Program-made: the position numbers and the translations under genes | Shown here: piece by piece, positions 38,241-50,394 of the stretch | Position numbering within the stretch: position 1 is the first letter of the stretch | Layout: each line of letters begins with the position of its first letter | Assembly (NCBI GenBank): GCA_949152475.1 | Contig: OX424570.1 | Span: forward strand, 28,268,694-28,332,693 | From: Terebella lapidaria | Taxonomy: Eukaryota; Annelida; Polychaeta; Terebellida; Terebellidae | Length of the DNA stretch: 64,000 nt | Direction of reading: 5' to 3' | Notes under the pieces: generated by a model | Databases searched by the model: none | What the model saw: the letters and a program-made list of their open reading frames with translations, nothing else | Told to the model about the DNA's origin: nothing

Positions 38241-38549
38241 CACCGTCCTTTTATAACGGATGACCTTCCAAGGTCATCACACGGTTTTGGACCACCTCGG
38301 TCAAAATTTTAGCTTGTTTATGAGGGTTTATTCAAAATTACAAAGCGCGTTATAGTTTACTCCGTAAGTCCGGGGGTAGTTCCCCATTCTTCCAAAAGGG
38401 ACTCTTAAAGTCCTAGTCTTGCGCCGTGACTTCCGGGTGTTGCCATCTTGCCTTCTTCCGGACCCCGCCATGCGAAGCCTTCGTCGGGTTTTGGCTGTTT
38501 TGGGCGCGGGCGGAACATGTTGGGGACCAACATTGTAAGAAGGGGGTAA

Positions 38550-39285
38550 TGTGGCGATTTTGCCCTAAGCACGCGGCAGGTGATTGTAAACATAAATGCC
38601 ATTTATGTGGCCTTTTCGTACTTGGCCTTGTTTTGACATGCTCCGTTCGAGCGTGCGTTGCCACGGCGACGTATTGTAATTTACGTTCCAGTAAACTATA
38701 ACAATGGATCGATTAAACCTCGCGTGCGCCCTACAGTTTCTGGTGTATTATATATACACTGGAAGCGACTCGTTCGAGGAGATTGTCCAAGATCGAGAGG
38801 CAGGACGCACACGAGGCTCGCCATGAGCTTTGTGTTCCCTGTTTGTGAGTAGTGGGCTCCTAGAGCCCTGGGGACGATTTCCATGGGGAGGCCCGGGCTG
38901 GGAGAGACAAGTTGCTGACTCGGGGGCCTTCGGCCCTGTGGATCGCCAGCTCTCTCCCTTCCCGGGACGTGTGACAGAGGCTCTGGCCAGCATGTCGGAC
39001 TGTACGGGGTTCCGTCCCCGAGGCAGACCGCGGCTCGCCAGGCCCCGCCAGTTAACACCGTAGGGATGAACTAGTTTCTGAACGGTGTCCGTAGGCCTGG
39101 GAGTGTCGGGTGGGCTGTTACCTGGTTACCGTTAATGCTGAAGTAGTTACCGTGTCCGCCGCGACCTCCGGTGAGCGGCCCTGCCGCAAGGATCCGGAAT
39201 AGCGGATGCGCGTCTGCAAGGACTCGGATGAGAGAGGACTATCCTCGAGGATCCCGAAGAGCGGACGGTAGTCAATAACTTTACA
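38550..39285 (+). repeat. Element B 3' LTR
   Basis: 736 bp, near identical to 24493-25258. It is preceded by the polypurine tract AAGAAGGGGGTAA. TATA-like TATTATATATACAC lies near 38746. Confidence 0.92.
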
Positions 39286-39396
39286 ATTGCAACGATACTC
39301 TCATTATTGGTGGATGTAAACATGGCAAAATACCTGAATAGGCACATATCCCTGAGATGTCGTTTGGTGCTGAGATTCAGTACCAGGGGTGGATTA

Positions 39397-40747
39397 GGGG
39401 CCGGTCATTATTTATCAGGTGGGGGGGGGGGGGGGTTGGGTAAAAACTGGGGGGGGGGGGTCACACTTTCATTTTCAACATTATTGGGGGGGGGGGTCAT
39501 ACTTTTATTTTCAATGGAACTGGGGGGGTCGGAGTTCGAATTTTAGTTAATTTGAGGAAAATTTTATATTGAAATAGTGAATTGGGTGAAAACAATCCAC
39601 TCAACCTAGACTGATGGCTCACTGGAGTATACAGCATTTGGAAACCATCCTTTTGTCACATTATCAGTGAAACTATAGTTCCGCCAAAATTTGATCCTAG
39701 AAAGGACCATCCAGGAACACCCAAAATCAGGAGATGTCGTGAATCGACAACCGCTCATCACCCACAGACTGAAACATTGTCACTACGGATCAACTATGGA
39801 CCTTTCGTAGAACACAGCAGCACTGAAACTGAATAGGGTGCCAGTGAGGATGATAAACATGCAGGGCACTGTCACAGACTAACAATGGATCACCTGGCCC
39901 ATACCATGCTGACCAACATGCCATAACATCCAATGACCCCGAACCAGCATGTCAAAATCCGATTTTCCACTCAACACGTTGCCAACTCAGGAACCTAGGC
40001 CACTGAGGATAATCCTCGATGAGCTCAGGACTGTCCTGGACCACCATGAACAAAATATGGACATTTCCATCCAGGATTGCAAAATAGTCCTGGATCGTCC
40101 CGGATGACGATTGACGATATAGTGAATCTGATTTACCTGACTTTCTTGGTGGCCAGGACATTGCTAGACAATCGGGGATCATCACGGAACATTATGAACC
40201 CATCATGGAGCTAGTTCATGCTCCGAACGTGGGATAATACCCACGTTCGGAGCATGAACTATCATGGAGACAAAACATATTTGATTCAAGGTCGGGAAAG
40301 TACCAGTCCAGGATGGCCTGATTCATCAATGATATGTGGAAGAGTCATAATTTTTCTGAGTTCACTCGGAGGCTGTCATTACCATACCGATATAATATGC
40401 CCACAAATAATAACTAAATCAGTTGTAATGGCACAAATTCATAATATCCACTTACGTTATAAGAAAAAGAAATTGCGACAAAAGTCACAAATGTTTTAAT
40501 AGAGATGTGAATGAAGTGTAAAAATAGCATTTAGATATCATACTGGTTCCTTATAATTGTCATCAATTGCGTATTATGGCCTTGTATATGTACTTGGGGA
40601 TTGGGGGGGTCACACTTTTATTTTTGATCTTGGTGGGGGGGTCATACATTGTTTTTCAATATCGGTGGGGGGGGGGGTCAAACTTTGAAAATTCATTTCT
40701 CGAAAAATCCATCCAACCCCCCCACCCGATAAATAATGACCGGCCCC
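39397..40747. mobile_element. Harbinger-like non-autonomous DNA transposon, TTA target duplication
   Basis: Terminal inverted repeats GGGGCCGGTCATTATTTATC (left) and its complement (right) continue into a G-run. TTA lies on both sides. A 3-bp TTA duplication with GGGGCC ends suggests PIF/Harbinger or ISL2EU. Near both ends, direct units of G-run plus TCACACTTTTATTTT are repeated (39420-39540 and 40600-40690). No transposase is present in the 1351 bp. Confidence 0.75.
40211..40260. mobile_element. Palindromic mini-insertion with 9-bp target duplication
   Basis: Perfect 21-bp arms (40213-40233 and 40240-40260) flank a 6-base loop ATAATA. ATCATGGAG flanks the insert at 40202-40210 and 40261-40269. 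It is nested inside the Harbinger-like element. Confidence 0.8.
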
Positions 40748-41023
40748 TTAATTACTTTATATCTTCTAATATTTTGCGATAGAAACTTGGCAGAAAACTG
40801 CCATTTGCCGCTGTTACATTCAAATATCACTCTGAATGAATGTCGGAATTACACACATCCAATAATTGATGTGAAACACGCAATTCAATCTGTTGTGGAT
40901 TTATTGCCTAACCAATAAACGATTAGGCCCCCAAAAAAAATTATGTTTCTGGTTATCGCGCGCGTCACTCCGAACCCCACGCATCATTTCATTTGAAAAA
41001 AAAAAATCGCGCGCATCACTTAA

Positions 41024-41532
41024 AGCTGCTGCCTTCGAATGTATGCAATATTTTTTTCAAAACCAACATTTTGTTAAACACATCTAATGGAATATAACAA
41101 AAGGTGTGCTCAATGACTTTGACGATTGAAGTCCGTCCGAGTTGTCTTTTCATCCGTTTTAGTGCCCATTTTGTACCGGTTTTGTAAATAAACAAACGAA
41201 GTGTATCCATCAAACTCGAATGTAAACAAATGCTCAAATCGTGCTTGAAAGTCCACATCGAGTACAATTCCCAGTTCGTATGTGCATATATAGTGTAGTT
41301 GTGAGAAAATAATCAGTGATATAACAAGATGTGCGTGGAATTGTCAGTCTCGCATTTCTATGCTTTGTTTACATCTGCGTGTGATGGATACAGTTCCTGT
41401 ATTTACGCGAGAACCGCCTGTTCTAATGAGCACAATTTCCCTGATGTGAGTATGTTGCATTCAGTTAGTTTAGCATGTTTAGAATAAAATATAGTTTTCA
41501 AAAATTATTGACTGGATTCAAAGGCAGCTGCT
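41024..41532 (+). mobile_element. TTAA MITE, copy 1
   Basis: 509 bp flanked by TTAA. The ends are AGCTGCTGCCTTCGAA and, inverted, AGCAGCTGCCTTTGAA. It is related to 41799-42347 in opposite orientation. Confidence 0.75.
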
Positions 41533-41798
41533 TTAAAATACCGCGCGGTACTTCGTTTTTTATATATTTTTTTTACCGCCGCCCTCGACGTTTGGTTATT
41601 GAATGATGAAAGAGCACATACAGTGTCATATTCTACAGGTTTTGCATTCAGTACCAGTTATTAAGTTATGCAAATTTGTGAGTTGTGTTTGTGTTGAAGA
41701 ATATATGCCTACTAAAAAGTTCATCAATACATGAATCTAGCCGTACGTGTTTGTGTTGAGTTGTGTGTTAGCTCGAATGTCACAAACGCTGATATTAA

Positions 41799-42347
41799 AG
41801 CAGCTGCCTTCGAAAACAGGCAATATTTTCGAAAAAAATATATATTTCATAATAAATATGTGGAATTAACTGAATGTGACGTACTCACATCAAATGTTAT
41901 GGCTACAAACAGTCTTTTTTTCGAGGGGGGGGGTGCTCATTTGAGCAGGTGGTTCACGCGTCAATACAGGAACTGTATCCATAACACGCAGATGTAAACA
42001 AAGCATAAAAGTGCCAAATGGACTGACAATTCCACTCTCACCATCGTATATCACTGATTATTTTCTCATAACTACACTATATATGCAGATACATACTGGA
42101 AAATATGCTCGATTTGGACTTTTAAAGGCAATTTGGACATTTGTTTACATTCGGGCTTGATGGATACATCTCGTTTGTTTATATACAAACCTGGCATAAA
42201 ATGTGTATTAAAACGGATGGAGAAACGACTCGGAAGGGCTGTACGGCGTTAAAATCAATGTGCATATGTTTTGCTATATCGTATTAGATGATTTGAACTA
42301 AAATTTAGTTTTGAAAAAAATATTGCATACATTCGAACTCAGCTGCT
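41799..42347 (-). mobile_element. TTAA MITE, copy 2 (inverted)
   Basis: 549 bp flanked by TTAA, with ends AGCAGCTGCCTTCGAA and, inverted, AGCAGCTGAGTTCGAA. The interior shares GTTTACATCTGCGTG and GAAAATAATCAGTGAT with copy 1 as the reverse complement. Confidence 0.75.
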
Positions 42348-45300
42348 TTAATAACAATGTGGATTTGTCCAGTGTGGAGATCTGAAAGCAATGAGAGGCA
42401 AATCGCGGCTACGAACGGGTAACAAACTGCTTTATACGTGCGTGGCCGGCAATACTTTAACCTGTTATCACACCCATGGGATGAATGAAATGCAGATGCA
42501 AATTGGTATGAATATGGACGAAAGGAATTAGTAGTACACGGAAGCAACTTGGACAACCATATGTAAAAAAACATGCGTAATGCTACAAAGCATCCGGGCA
42601 ACATAAGGCTTAGTTTATAAAATGTTTATCAAATAATACAAACGTTTTGTTTAGAATATAACAAACAGTAGGATTTTCTATTCACATAATATATTTAGCA
42701 TATAGGTGTTTTACTGAGGCAAACGTAGCTTCCATGCTTCGGCGAGCACGACTCGCGCAGATTCAGGGAAATAAAAGATAAAAAAATTGCATCACCGCAT
42801 CACTTTTGGAAGACCATGGTAACCAGGAACATAGAGTATTTTTTTTTTGCCTTATAGGCTAATTGTGTATGAAAAAATGTGCGCCATAAAGAGGGAGTTC
42901 GTTCGAACACCCCCCCCCCCCCCCCCCCTAAACCTCCTCCACCCCCATAGGGACGGGCCTGTAGTGCCAAGCTGATTATTTTTTATATACTGATATCCAG
43001 AATGAGCAGTGCAAACTTTAGCATTCTTGTTTGCATTCCCGAAATGCACCAAGTGACTGTTTTGACCACTGCCTTATATAACAGGCAAATTTGGGTGTTG
43101 TCAGTAGCGTTATAAAGTGTGTGATTGAAAGACAGAAACGTTATCGAGAGCACATTATGCGGTGTCTCCCGACACAGGAATGAGAAGGGGTTGTTGAAGT
43201 GCTACATGCAGGTCTTAGATGTGGTGAAAGTGCGCATCGGGTGCGAGGTCAAAATCAGTCGCCTGCGTGAATAGAATGAATAAAAAAACGGGAACTGTGG
43301 CCCACCGAGGGTATCTCAATGAACTGAGAGTCACGACACACCGCAAGATCGGTATATCGATATGATGCAGACATGAGGCCGCTTCTGAGCCGATATTCAG
43401 ACGGATTGTGAGGATATAGAAGACTGTCTAGGGTGTACTGTAATACCATCCAACACCCCGTCATCAGTTATGAGGAGTGTTCAAAAGGTTTGAGGAATTC
43501 GGTCATAAATAATGTAGATACCCATTGAAATTTTCAATATTTCATCACAGAGTGTAACATCAATAAGAGTCCTCACTTTCTATATAGCCCTATATAGTCC
43601 TCACTTTAAGGGGTTGTTACCCTCGCCATATTTTAGTCAGTGATGCGCACTGAATATTTTTGAAAATGGTTTTTCTTGAAGAAATGAACACATATTTCAC
43701 ATAAATGTCATATTATCATGTTAATAACTAATTTAAAGCATTTCACGCGCAGTTATTATGCATCTTATGTTATAATTGGTGAAATTGACTACCAAAATTT
43801 CGGGACATCCGTTCTTGTGGAAAAAGTCGATTACGAATGTTCCTAGTATTTTTCTGAGCATTACTACATATATGCTAGTTTATGAGCCGAGAAATATTTT
43901 TTTGAAATTCAAATCCATTGCATCACAAATGATTTTTGAAGTTCAGGCATTTATGGACAACTAAAAAAATTTCCCAAGTGGCCAGCACAGGCACTATTTT
44001 TTAACCCTTCAAGACACTGCCACAGTGAGAGGGAGACTTCAATATCATATGCTCCACTGTGCACAATTCACACTGGCCTTTACATGTAGACTGCTACATG
44101 CTATGGCTTCTGTGTGCATTGGGCCATGACACTACTCTATTCACCTGATCAATGCAAATAAAAACTTCTGGGGAAGTAACATCTTCTTGCATTTGGCATA
44201 ATTCATAACATTCTGTGTTCATCGAATAACTAACAGTACATGTATGTCTTCATTGACCCTATTGTGCATAATGCTCGGTCTATGCATACAAAGAACACAA
44301 ACCCCAAGCTAGATACAGGATACATCCTGATCCCAATAACATGTAAATGTAGATATCACCAGGCTTTTGATTTATTGTCATCATGATTACATGTGACATT
44401 AAAGTATCATTATTGCACATGGGTTGTGTCAACATAATTGATGTGAAATTCACACAGTGGTAGCATTTTATTAGTACAATTCATCTTTTGACATACATGG
44501 ATCACGGGTATGATATCAAACATACCAGACAAGAAATGTCATGAATAAATAGTGCATTTGGTAGTATACTCCTTATCCATATGTTTATCTTACAAAGTTT
44601 GTACATGGAAGGTAAACAAGAACAAAATAAATCAAATATAATACCAATCAAAAAGATTATGAATTTATCATAATTGGCAAACAATATTGCACATGGCCAC
44701 TTGATACACTGCCATTCAAATCTTCATAATGTATTTCTGACCTACACATGTGTATCAATAACAAATTTTTGATACATACAATGTATTGGCCACTTTATCC
44801 ATTAAAATATAAAATATGAAAATATTATTAATTGGCCATTGAATCCCCAAATTGCTGTTGTATAAGATATCCAATTGCCTTATAGTGACATTACAATACC
44901 CAAAATGGTGGTGTGCAATTCTGTACAAGTGTTTCAGAATTACAGATCCAACATGCACTTAATTTGAATTTATATATATTGTTTTAATATACATGTATAT
45001 ATTGGTGCAAACTTCAAAACACAAATTGTTGTTATGCTTTGACATCCATATTGTTGGCCAACTGAATGATTGCTCCTGGGTGCCTGTCATTGGGGGATCA
45101 GTCAAGTGGTGTGGAGCTGCTATTGCCTGTCTTCTGATTGAGACTTGAACCAGGATTTATGGAGCTTCTGGTTGTGTTGTCTTCTGGCTGAGCTGTCAGG
45201 AAAGTGGTGTGGAGTTGTCAGCAACATCTGGGGTCATCTGGAGTCAGAAAAATATGAGATGATGGATTTGTCACATGGCACTCTATTCTGTTGCTGATAC

Positions 45301-45475
45301 CAATCACATTGCCTTGAATTGATCATTGGAATATTACAATCAAGTAAACTTCTTGATTTAGAGAAATATATATATATTGGTTATATGAATAACTCATATA
45401 GCTGCTTATTGATAATTACCTTATATACTTGTGCCAATCAGGGCACCTGATTTAAATTTCTTGACATACTATAAG
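42348..45475. other. AT-rich intergenic sequence
   Basis: No supported exon. It contains a C-homopolymer run near 42910 and A/T tracts. Nothing else is recognised. Confidence 0.5.
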
Positions 45476-45610
45476 TTATCATGGGCTTCAGACCCCAATA
45501 CGGCGTGATATCTGCCTGAAGTCACCATATACCACGAGGCCGCAGGCCGAGTGGGATATGCTGACTGAAGGCAGATATCCTGCCGTATTGGGGTCTGAAG
45601 TCCATGGTAA
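45476..45610. repeat. Fold-back element, about 40-bp arms
   Basis: Left arm TTATCATGGGCTTCAGACC continues to TGATATCTGCCT. The right arm is its near-complement, from AGGCAGATATCC to CCATGGTAA. The loop is about 45 bp. The flanking duplication is unclear. Confidence 0.75.
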
Positions 45611-47581
45611 CGATTTTATCATTGGATTATATGGAGCTCTCCAAAACGTCATTCCGTATAACCCGCCTAAAGCCCACGATACAGAAAATATCGTGGGGTT
45701 GTGTCACAGCTCTACAAATACGGCGTGGTATTGTCTGAGAATTGACCAATCAGAATCGCGCATTTGCAGCAATCCGATGATAAAATCTTATATTACCTAT
45801 TTGTGAAAATGAACTCCCAATGTGCAAGAAGGGTCGAAAGAGGGTTAATAATCCGCCCCAGGACATGTGCTCGACGATTTTCCGTGTGGTTCCATGCGAT
45901 CACTGACCGAGACTGGACTTGAGCAGCTAGTGAGTATTGCTCTTCACATTGAACTCAAAACTCCGTGCACGGATTTCAACGGCTTTCTCACCGTGGGCAC
46001 ATGTCAATCTCACCGGAGCGAATACAAACTCACGTGGTGAGCGATATGTCAGTTACCGTCTGGAAACATGGTTTTCAGTGTTTGTCATTCCCCGATCTAC
46101 AACAATTCTTTGTCTATGAACTAATATGTCTTCGATTATGTACATAATTCTGGGATTACCTCCGTCATATGCCGATATACATGCATAACACATGGGACTG
46201 TTGGTGACTCGCGGGAAAACATTTGGAGACGAAGCTACCGAATCTCATAATCGCAAAATATGGTCTTCACAACCGAAGGAAATATTCCGAGGATGACCGC
46301 TACCAATTGATATTACAAAAAAAACATGTAATGTGTCGTACTGCGAACATTTCCTGCCGTAGTCCCGTTCAGTATTCAGAAAGTGGATTATTTGGTGTGA
46401 TCAATGGATTAGACAGATTACCAGAATCGACATGACCAAAGATAAGTCTCGCGTGAGGATACATTAAACTTTGACCTGGGAAATATGTAGACACGATTTC
46501 GTGGCACCTGACGTTGAAAGTAGCCGATGTTCAGACTCAATTTTACGGGGGAAAACGCAATGTCACATGGCTGTGGATAGCTCGTTATGGAGTCTACGAT
46601 GTACCAATCCCAAGTAAGTCAGCTATTCTTTGAAAATCATCAAAATAATAGATGATATTTCAAGTCTGTGTGTTGTCCAAATCCACGTGATATTTTGAAA
46701 ATGGCGCATTTCGTAAATGTGTCAAAGATAGTCGGGCATTTTGTGACAAATGTAGGCGGTAAATTCAAAAAGTAATTCTCGGCTCATAGACACTGACTGC
46801 TCCACTATGTAAAAAGTCGATGTATTCTAAAGATTACGTGGTTGATATTGAGAACGGATGTACCAACTTTATCGTTATGATCCGGAATGATCCAGACGTT
46901 TCAGGTCGAAGATTGTATTTTTCTAAAACAAGAAAATGACTCCTCTATTCACTCCAACTGCAAAAAGTCACTTCGGACTACCAGAAGTTTTGTGACAAAT
47001 GCTCATATTTTGTATGCGGTACTAAAGTCGTGAAATTTCCTGCCAACAATCGGCAGGGTTTCACCATCTTAACAAGCACAAACAATAGGAACTTCGCCGG
47101 TGGAGGAGTGACAAACAACTGGAACTTCGCCGGTGATGGAGCGGTCCTCTAGCATTGGAGTCATCCTGAGTTTCTCAACTTAGAAATTGCTCAGTCACGC
47201 ATTTTCGTTGGAGTGGGGCCTGTTATTGATGTCACACTCTTTGATTTTATCTTTAGATACATGTAGTTCTGAGTTTGTGAACAGTATTGACAAGTATATG
47301 ATTAAATTTCTATATATTATTTAACAGCCCTCTTATATATCATTGTTAACTGAAGTTACTGAAATAGTGCACACAATACATACATCCAGAATTCCAGCTT
47401 ATCATTTTCACAAGAATACGGTTCCCTACACCGCCACAGTTATATAAGACTACCGGAGTCATGCCAGTACATAGTCTGTCTGTACGGTTTTAATTAAGTA
47501 CACATGTATAGTTATGTGTACTTGTATTTGTATCAAATTTTGATATATAACTTGACCACCAATATCATGCTTTCCCTCCAG
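45611..47581. other. Intergenic sequence
   Basis: No supported gene. A short duplicated phrase GGAACTTCGCCGGTG occurs at about 47090 and 47122. Confidence 0.45.
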
Positions 47582-48640
47582 ATCACGAGCAAACCAGATA
47601 TAGCGTCTTCTACTTCTCCCATATCATCCCGAGAGCTAACATCTATCCCACATGACGAGCGATCCCGCCCCGATCTAAAGGACAGGGGTATTAGCAAGAA
47701 AGTGGTGAGTGTCAATGACTTTTGTTCAACGAAAAATTTGAAGAAAAAGTATAGTGCGGCAGATATAAGTTCATGAACTTATATAATTTATGTGAGCCAT
47801 TTTGGCCAATACTCTTGTATAAAACTGTGTGGTGACGTTTTCATCAATTTGCAATTGATTTGAAACTACATTTAACAAGCATGTGAAGAGAAAAGCAAAA
47901 CGTTTTATCATGCTAATACGAACGTCCTCAAATCTCTGAACTGATATGGTGAAACCTGAATATATGATAATGCGCAAGATTCATGGTCAAACTGAGGTGG
48001 GATATTTCTTTGAGGAGGAAGAATAGGGCGGTATGTAGATATTCATAACTAAACTTTCAAAAACAGTTACATAACAAGTATTATGTATGACAAGATACAT
48101 AGGTTTCCATTTAATTACGGTTTGGATGCAGCTGTCACCTTCCGGTCCACCGCCTCCAAGCACTGACCTACCCGGTAGTGGGAAGAAGACCTCAGTCTGG
48201 CCGCCTCACAGGACAGGGCTGTCTGACAGCGACACTCAGTGAGGTTGGTAGCAATCCGGTCATAAATGCGGTCATGTATCTTATGTTCCAGAAGAATAAC
48301 AAAACAATGGCATTGCTTCTTTACATGTTAAACCCGATTAAGTAATACATCATATCTGTTTATATGAGTTTATCTGTTTACATTAATGAGTGCAACATTG
48401 ACCGTGATTGTATGCAATAAAACTTAATGAAATTATTATGTTTACTCTGATCTGGTTCTATCAGTCGCCGCCATCCCGTAGCCTGTCTGTCTGTGGGACT
48501 CCAGTGTTGTGTGTGAAGACCCTTGTGTGTGGAGCATCTGCAGGAATGGGTCCGTGTGACTGATGGGTCCGTGTGACTGATCACAAACACGGGCGGACAG
48601 AGGTGATTGACACAAGAGAAGAGGAACTGGACAGTCTGAC
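47582..48640 (+). pseudogene. Decayed second copy of the propeller gene
   Basis: A possible exon at 47582-47704 (CCTCCAG acceptor, GTGAGT donor, 41 codons) encodes a Ser/Pro/Arg linker like exon a at 3316. At 48127 the exon b counterpart (MQLSPSGPPPPSTDLPGSGK) is preceded by the same intron sequence, GTAGATATTCATAACTAAAC, but its acceptor AG is now GG and its donor is gone. At 48480-48620 a fragment of exon f survives without an open frame. Order and orientation match 3316-10251, so this looks like an old segmental duplication that has died. Confidence 0.65.
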
Positions 48641-48738
48641 CAAAACTGGCCCTGGGTACACCGAGAGAACCGTGACCTGAGTCACGTCTCTGGCACTGAC
48701 TTACAGAACGGTGTGTGTATATAGTGTATAAAGTATCA

Positions 48739-48888
48739 AGGTTTTGGTGTATTGATGTGTTGGTACAACGTAGTCTTTCTTATTAAGCATGCTCCAATGG
48801 CAGACACAGATCTGGTTTTGGTGTATTGATGTGTTGGTACAACGTAGTCTTTCCTCTTAAGAATGCTCCAATGGCAGACACAGGGAGT
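48739..48888 (+). repeat. Tandem duplication, about 75-bp unit, two copies
   Basis: The unit from GGTTTTGGTGTATTGATGTG to CCAATGGCAGACACAG occurs twice in a row with a few differences. Confidence 0.8.
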
Positions 48889-49024
48889 CAACACCATATC
48901 CAATTCAACATGTTAGAAATGTGTTAGGTGTACCAATTTCATACATTCACACAACTTATGTTTGTAGTCTCTGATTGTGAATGATTACAATAACATATGT
49001 TGTTCTATATATTGGTCAGCATCA

Positions 49025-49386
49025 ATGTATGTATGTATGTATTTATTACTTATATTGCGCCTCTTCAGACATCTGCTCGAAGCGCATTACACATGAGAAA
49101 CACATTGGAATAAAAACCTATGTACACACAACATGGGAAAAAAAAGAGATACACGATAGTGAATTGGACATTACATGTATGCATCACGAAACAGAAATGT
49201 TTTCAGTTCGCGCTTGAATGACGAGACTGAGGTCTTAGTGCGTAGGCTAAAAGGTAACGAGTTCCAGCACTTTGGAGCAGAGACAGTAAATGCCCTGTCA
49301 CCATATGTCGAGGTACGCGTCCGAGGTACCTGAGTGAGGTTGGAACCCGCAGACCGAAGAGTGCGGAGTGGCTGATGTGACGTCAA
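49025..49386 (-). mobile_element. CR1/L2-like LINE 3' fragment, antisense
   Basis: On the minus strand the frame encodes the typical LINE C-terminal tail YGDRAFTVSAPKCWNSLPFS then SVSSFKRELKTFLF. A short 3' UTR (GCGCAATATAAGTAATAAATAC) follows and ends in an (ATAC)n microsatellite. It is 5'-truncated. Confidence 0.75.
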
Positions 49387-49671
49387 CAGTTCTGTTAGGT
49401 ACTGTTAGGTTCTGTTAGGTATCAATATTGACTTGTTGGAACTTTGGGCTACTCCTGTAGAACCACAGAAACAAAACGTAACAAAACAAGTATTGGTACT
49501 GGACTGGTCAATATATTACACAGAAAAAGTGTTGTCATTCAAATGGTGACTTTATCATGAACTGTAATGAAGTCCGATGTGTATTCCTTGATATAAGCAA
49601 GGCTTTCGAACGTGTATGGCATAAGGGGCTAATATATAAACTACAAAGGGTTGGGGTAACTGGGGACTTGC

Positions 49672-50394
49672 TTGAATGGATCCAGTGTCAATGGTCATGT
49701 TTCAGACTGGGGTGAAGTTAATGCCGGTGTACCTCAAGGGTCAATTTTGGGTCCACTACTTATTTTAATTTTTATAAATGACCTCACAGATGTTGTAAAG
49801 TTCACAAGCGTTCGACTGTATGCGGATGATACTTGTTTATTTACCACTGTTAATAATAGACACTCAGCCGCAGAACAACTGAATAAAGATCTGCAGGCGA
49901 TCAGTAATTGGGCCGATCAATGGCTAGTTACATTCAATCCAAACAAGACCGAGTCATTGATCATCTCGAATAAACGTGACCTTCACGAACATCCAATTTT
50001 GAAATTGAACGATATTGATATTAAGGAAGTCAAAACGCACAAACATTTGGGGCTCATTTTATCGACAGATTTACGATGGAATTATCACATTGATGAAATA
50101 TATAAGAAATGCATGAAACGGCTGGATTTATTGCAATCGTTTAAATTCAAGTTAGACAGAAACTCCCTTGAACGTTTTTATATATCCTTTGTGAGACCAA
50201 TCCTAGAATATTGCGATGTTGTATGGTCTGGAACACACGATTGCGATTTAGCAAAACTTGACCGAGTTCAAATTCGTGCATTGCGCATTATAACTGGAGC
50301 CATGGCAAAATCTAACATTGTTAATCTATACGAAGACACGGGTCTCAATACTTTGTCTGAAAGACGTTATGCGCACAAATTATCAATGATATGA
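49672..50394 (+). pseudogene. LINE reverse transcriptase fragment
   Basis: A 240-codon open segment with RT palm motifs AGVPQGSILGPLL and YADDTCLFT. The tail NWADQWLVTFNPNKTESLII and FVRPILEYCDVVWSG is typical of Jockey/CR1-clade LINEs. It lacks the N-terminal endonuclease because of 5' truncation. Confidence 0.88.

Larger units (their letters stand above)
24493..39285 (+). mobile_element. Element B: Ty3/gypsy LTR retrotransposon, 14.8 kb
   Basis: Plus-strand order: LTR 24493-25258, PBS-like TGGTGCCGTGACCAGG, gag region with zinc knuckle CYFCGKQGHFWLKC, pol region, a long non-coding stretch, a large extra frame with zinc fingers, a polypurine tract AAGAAGGGGG, and LTR 38550-39285. AATTG (or ATTG) flanks both ends. 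The LTRs differ by one 30-bp repeat-number difference and at least one substitution, so insertion is recent. Gag and pol are broken in several places, about three to five breaks by eye. The gag region also holds an internal direct repeat of roughly 0.5 kb. Confidence 0.9.

Noticed and set aside
44960-45240. Repetitive TGGTGTGGAG/CTGTCTTCTG region as a possible exon
   Set aside because: No open frame with splice signals; low-complexity intergenic DNA.
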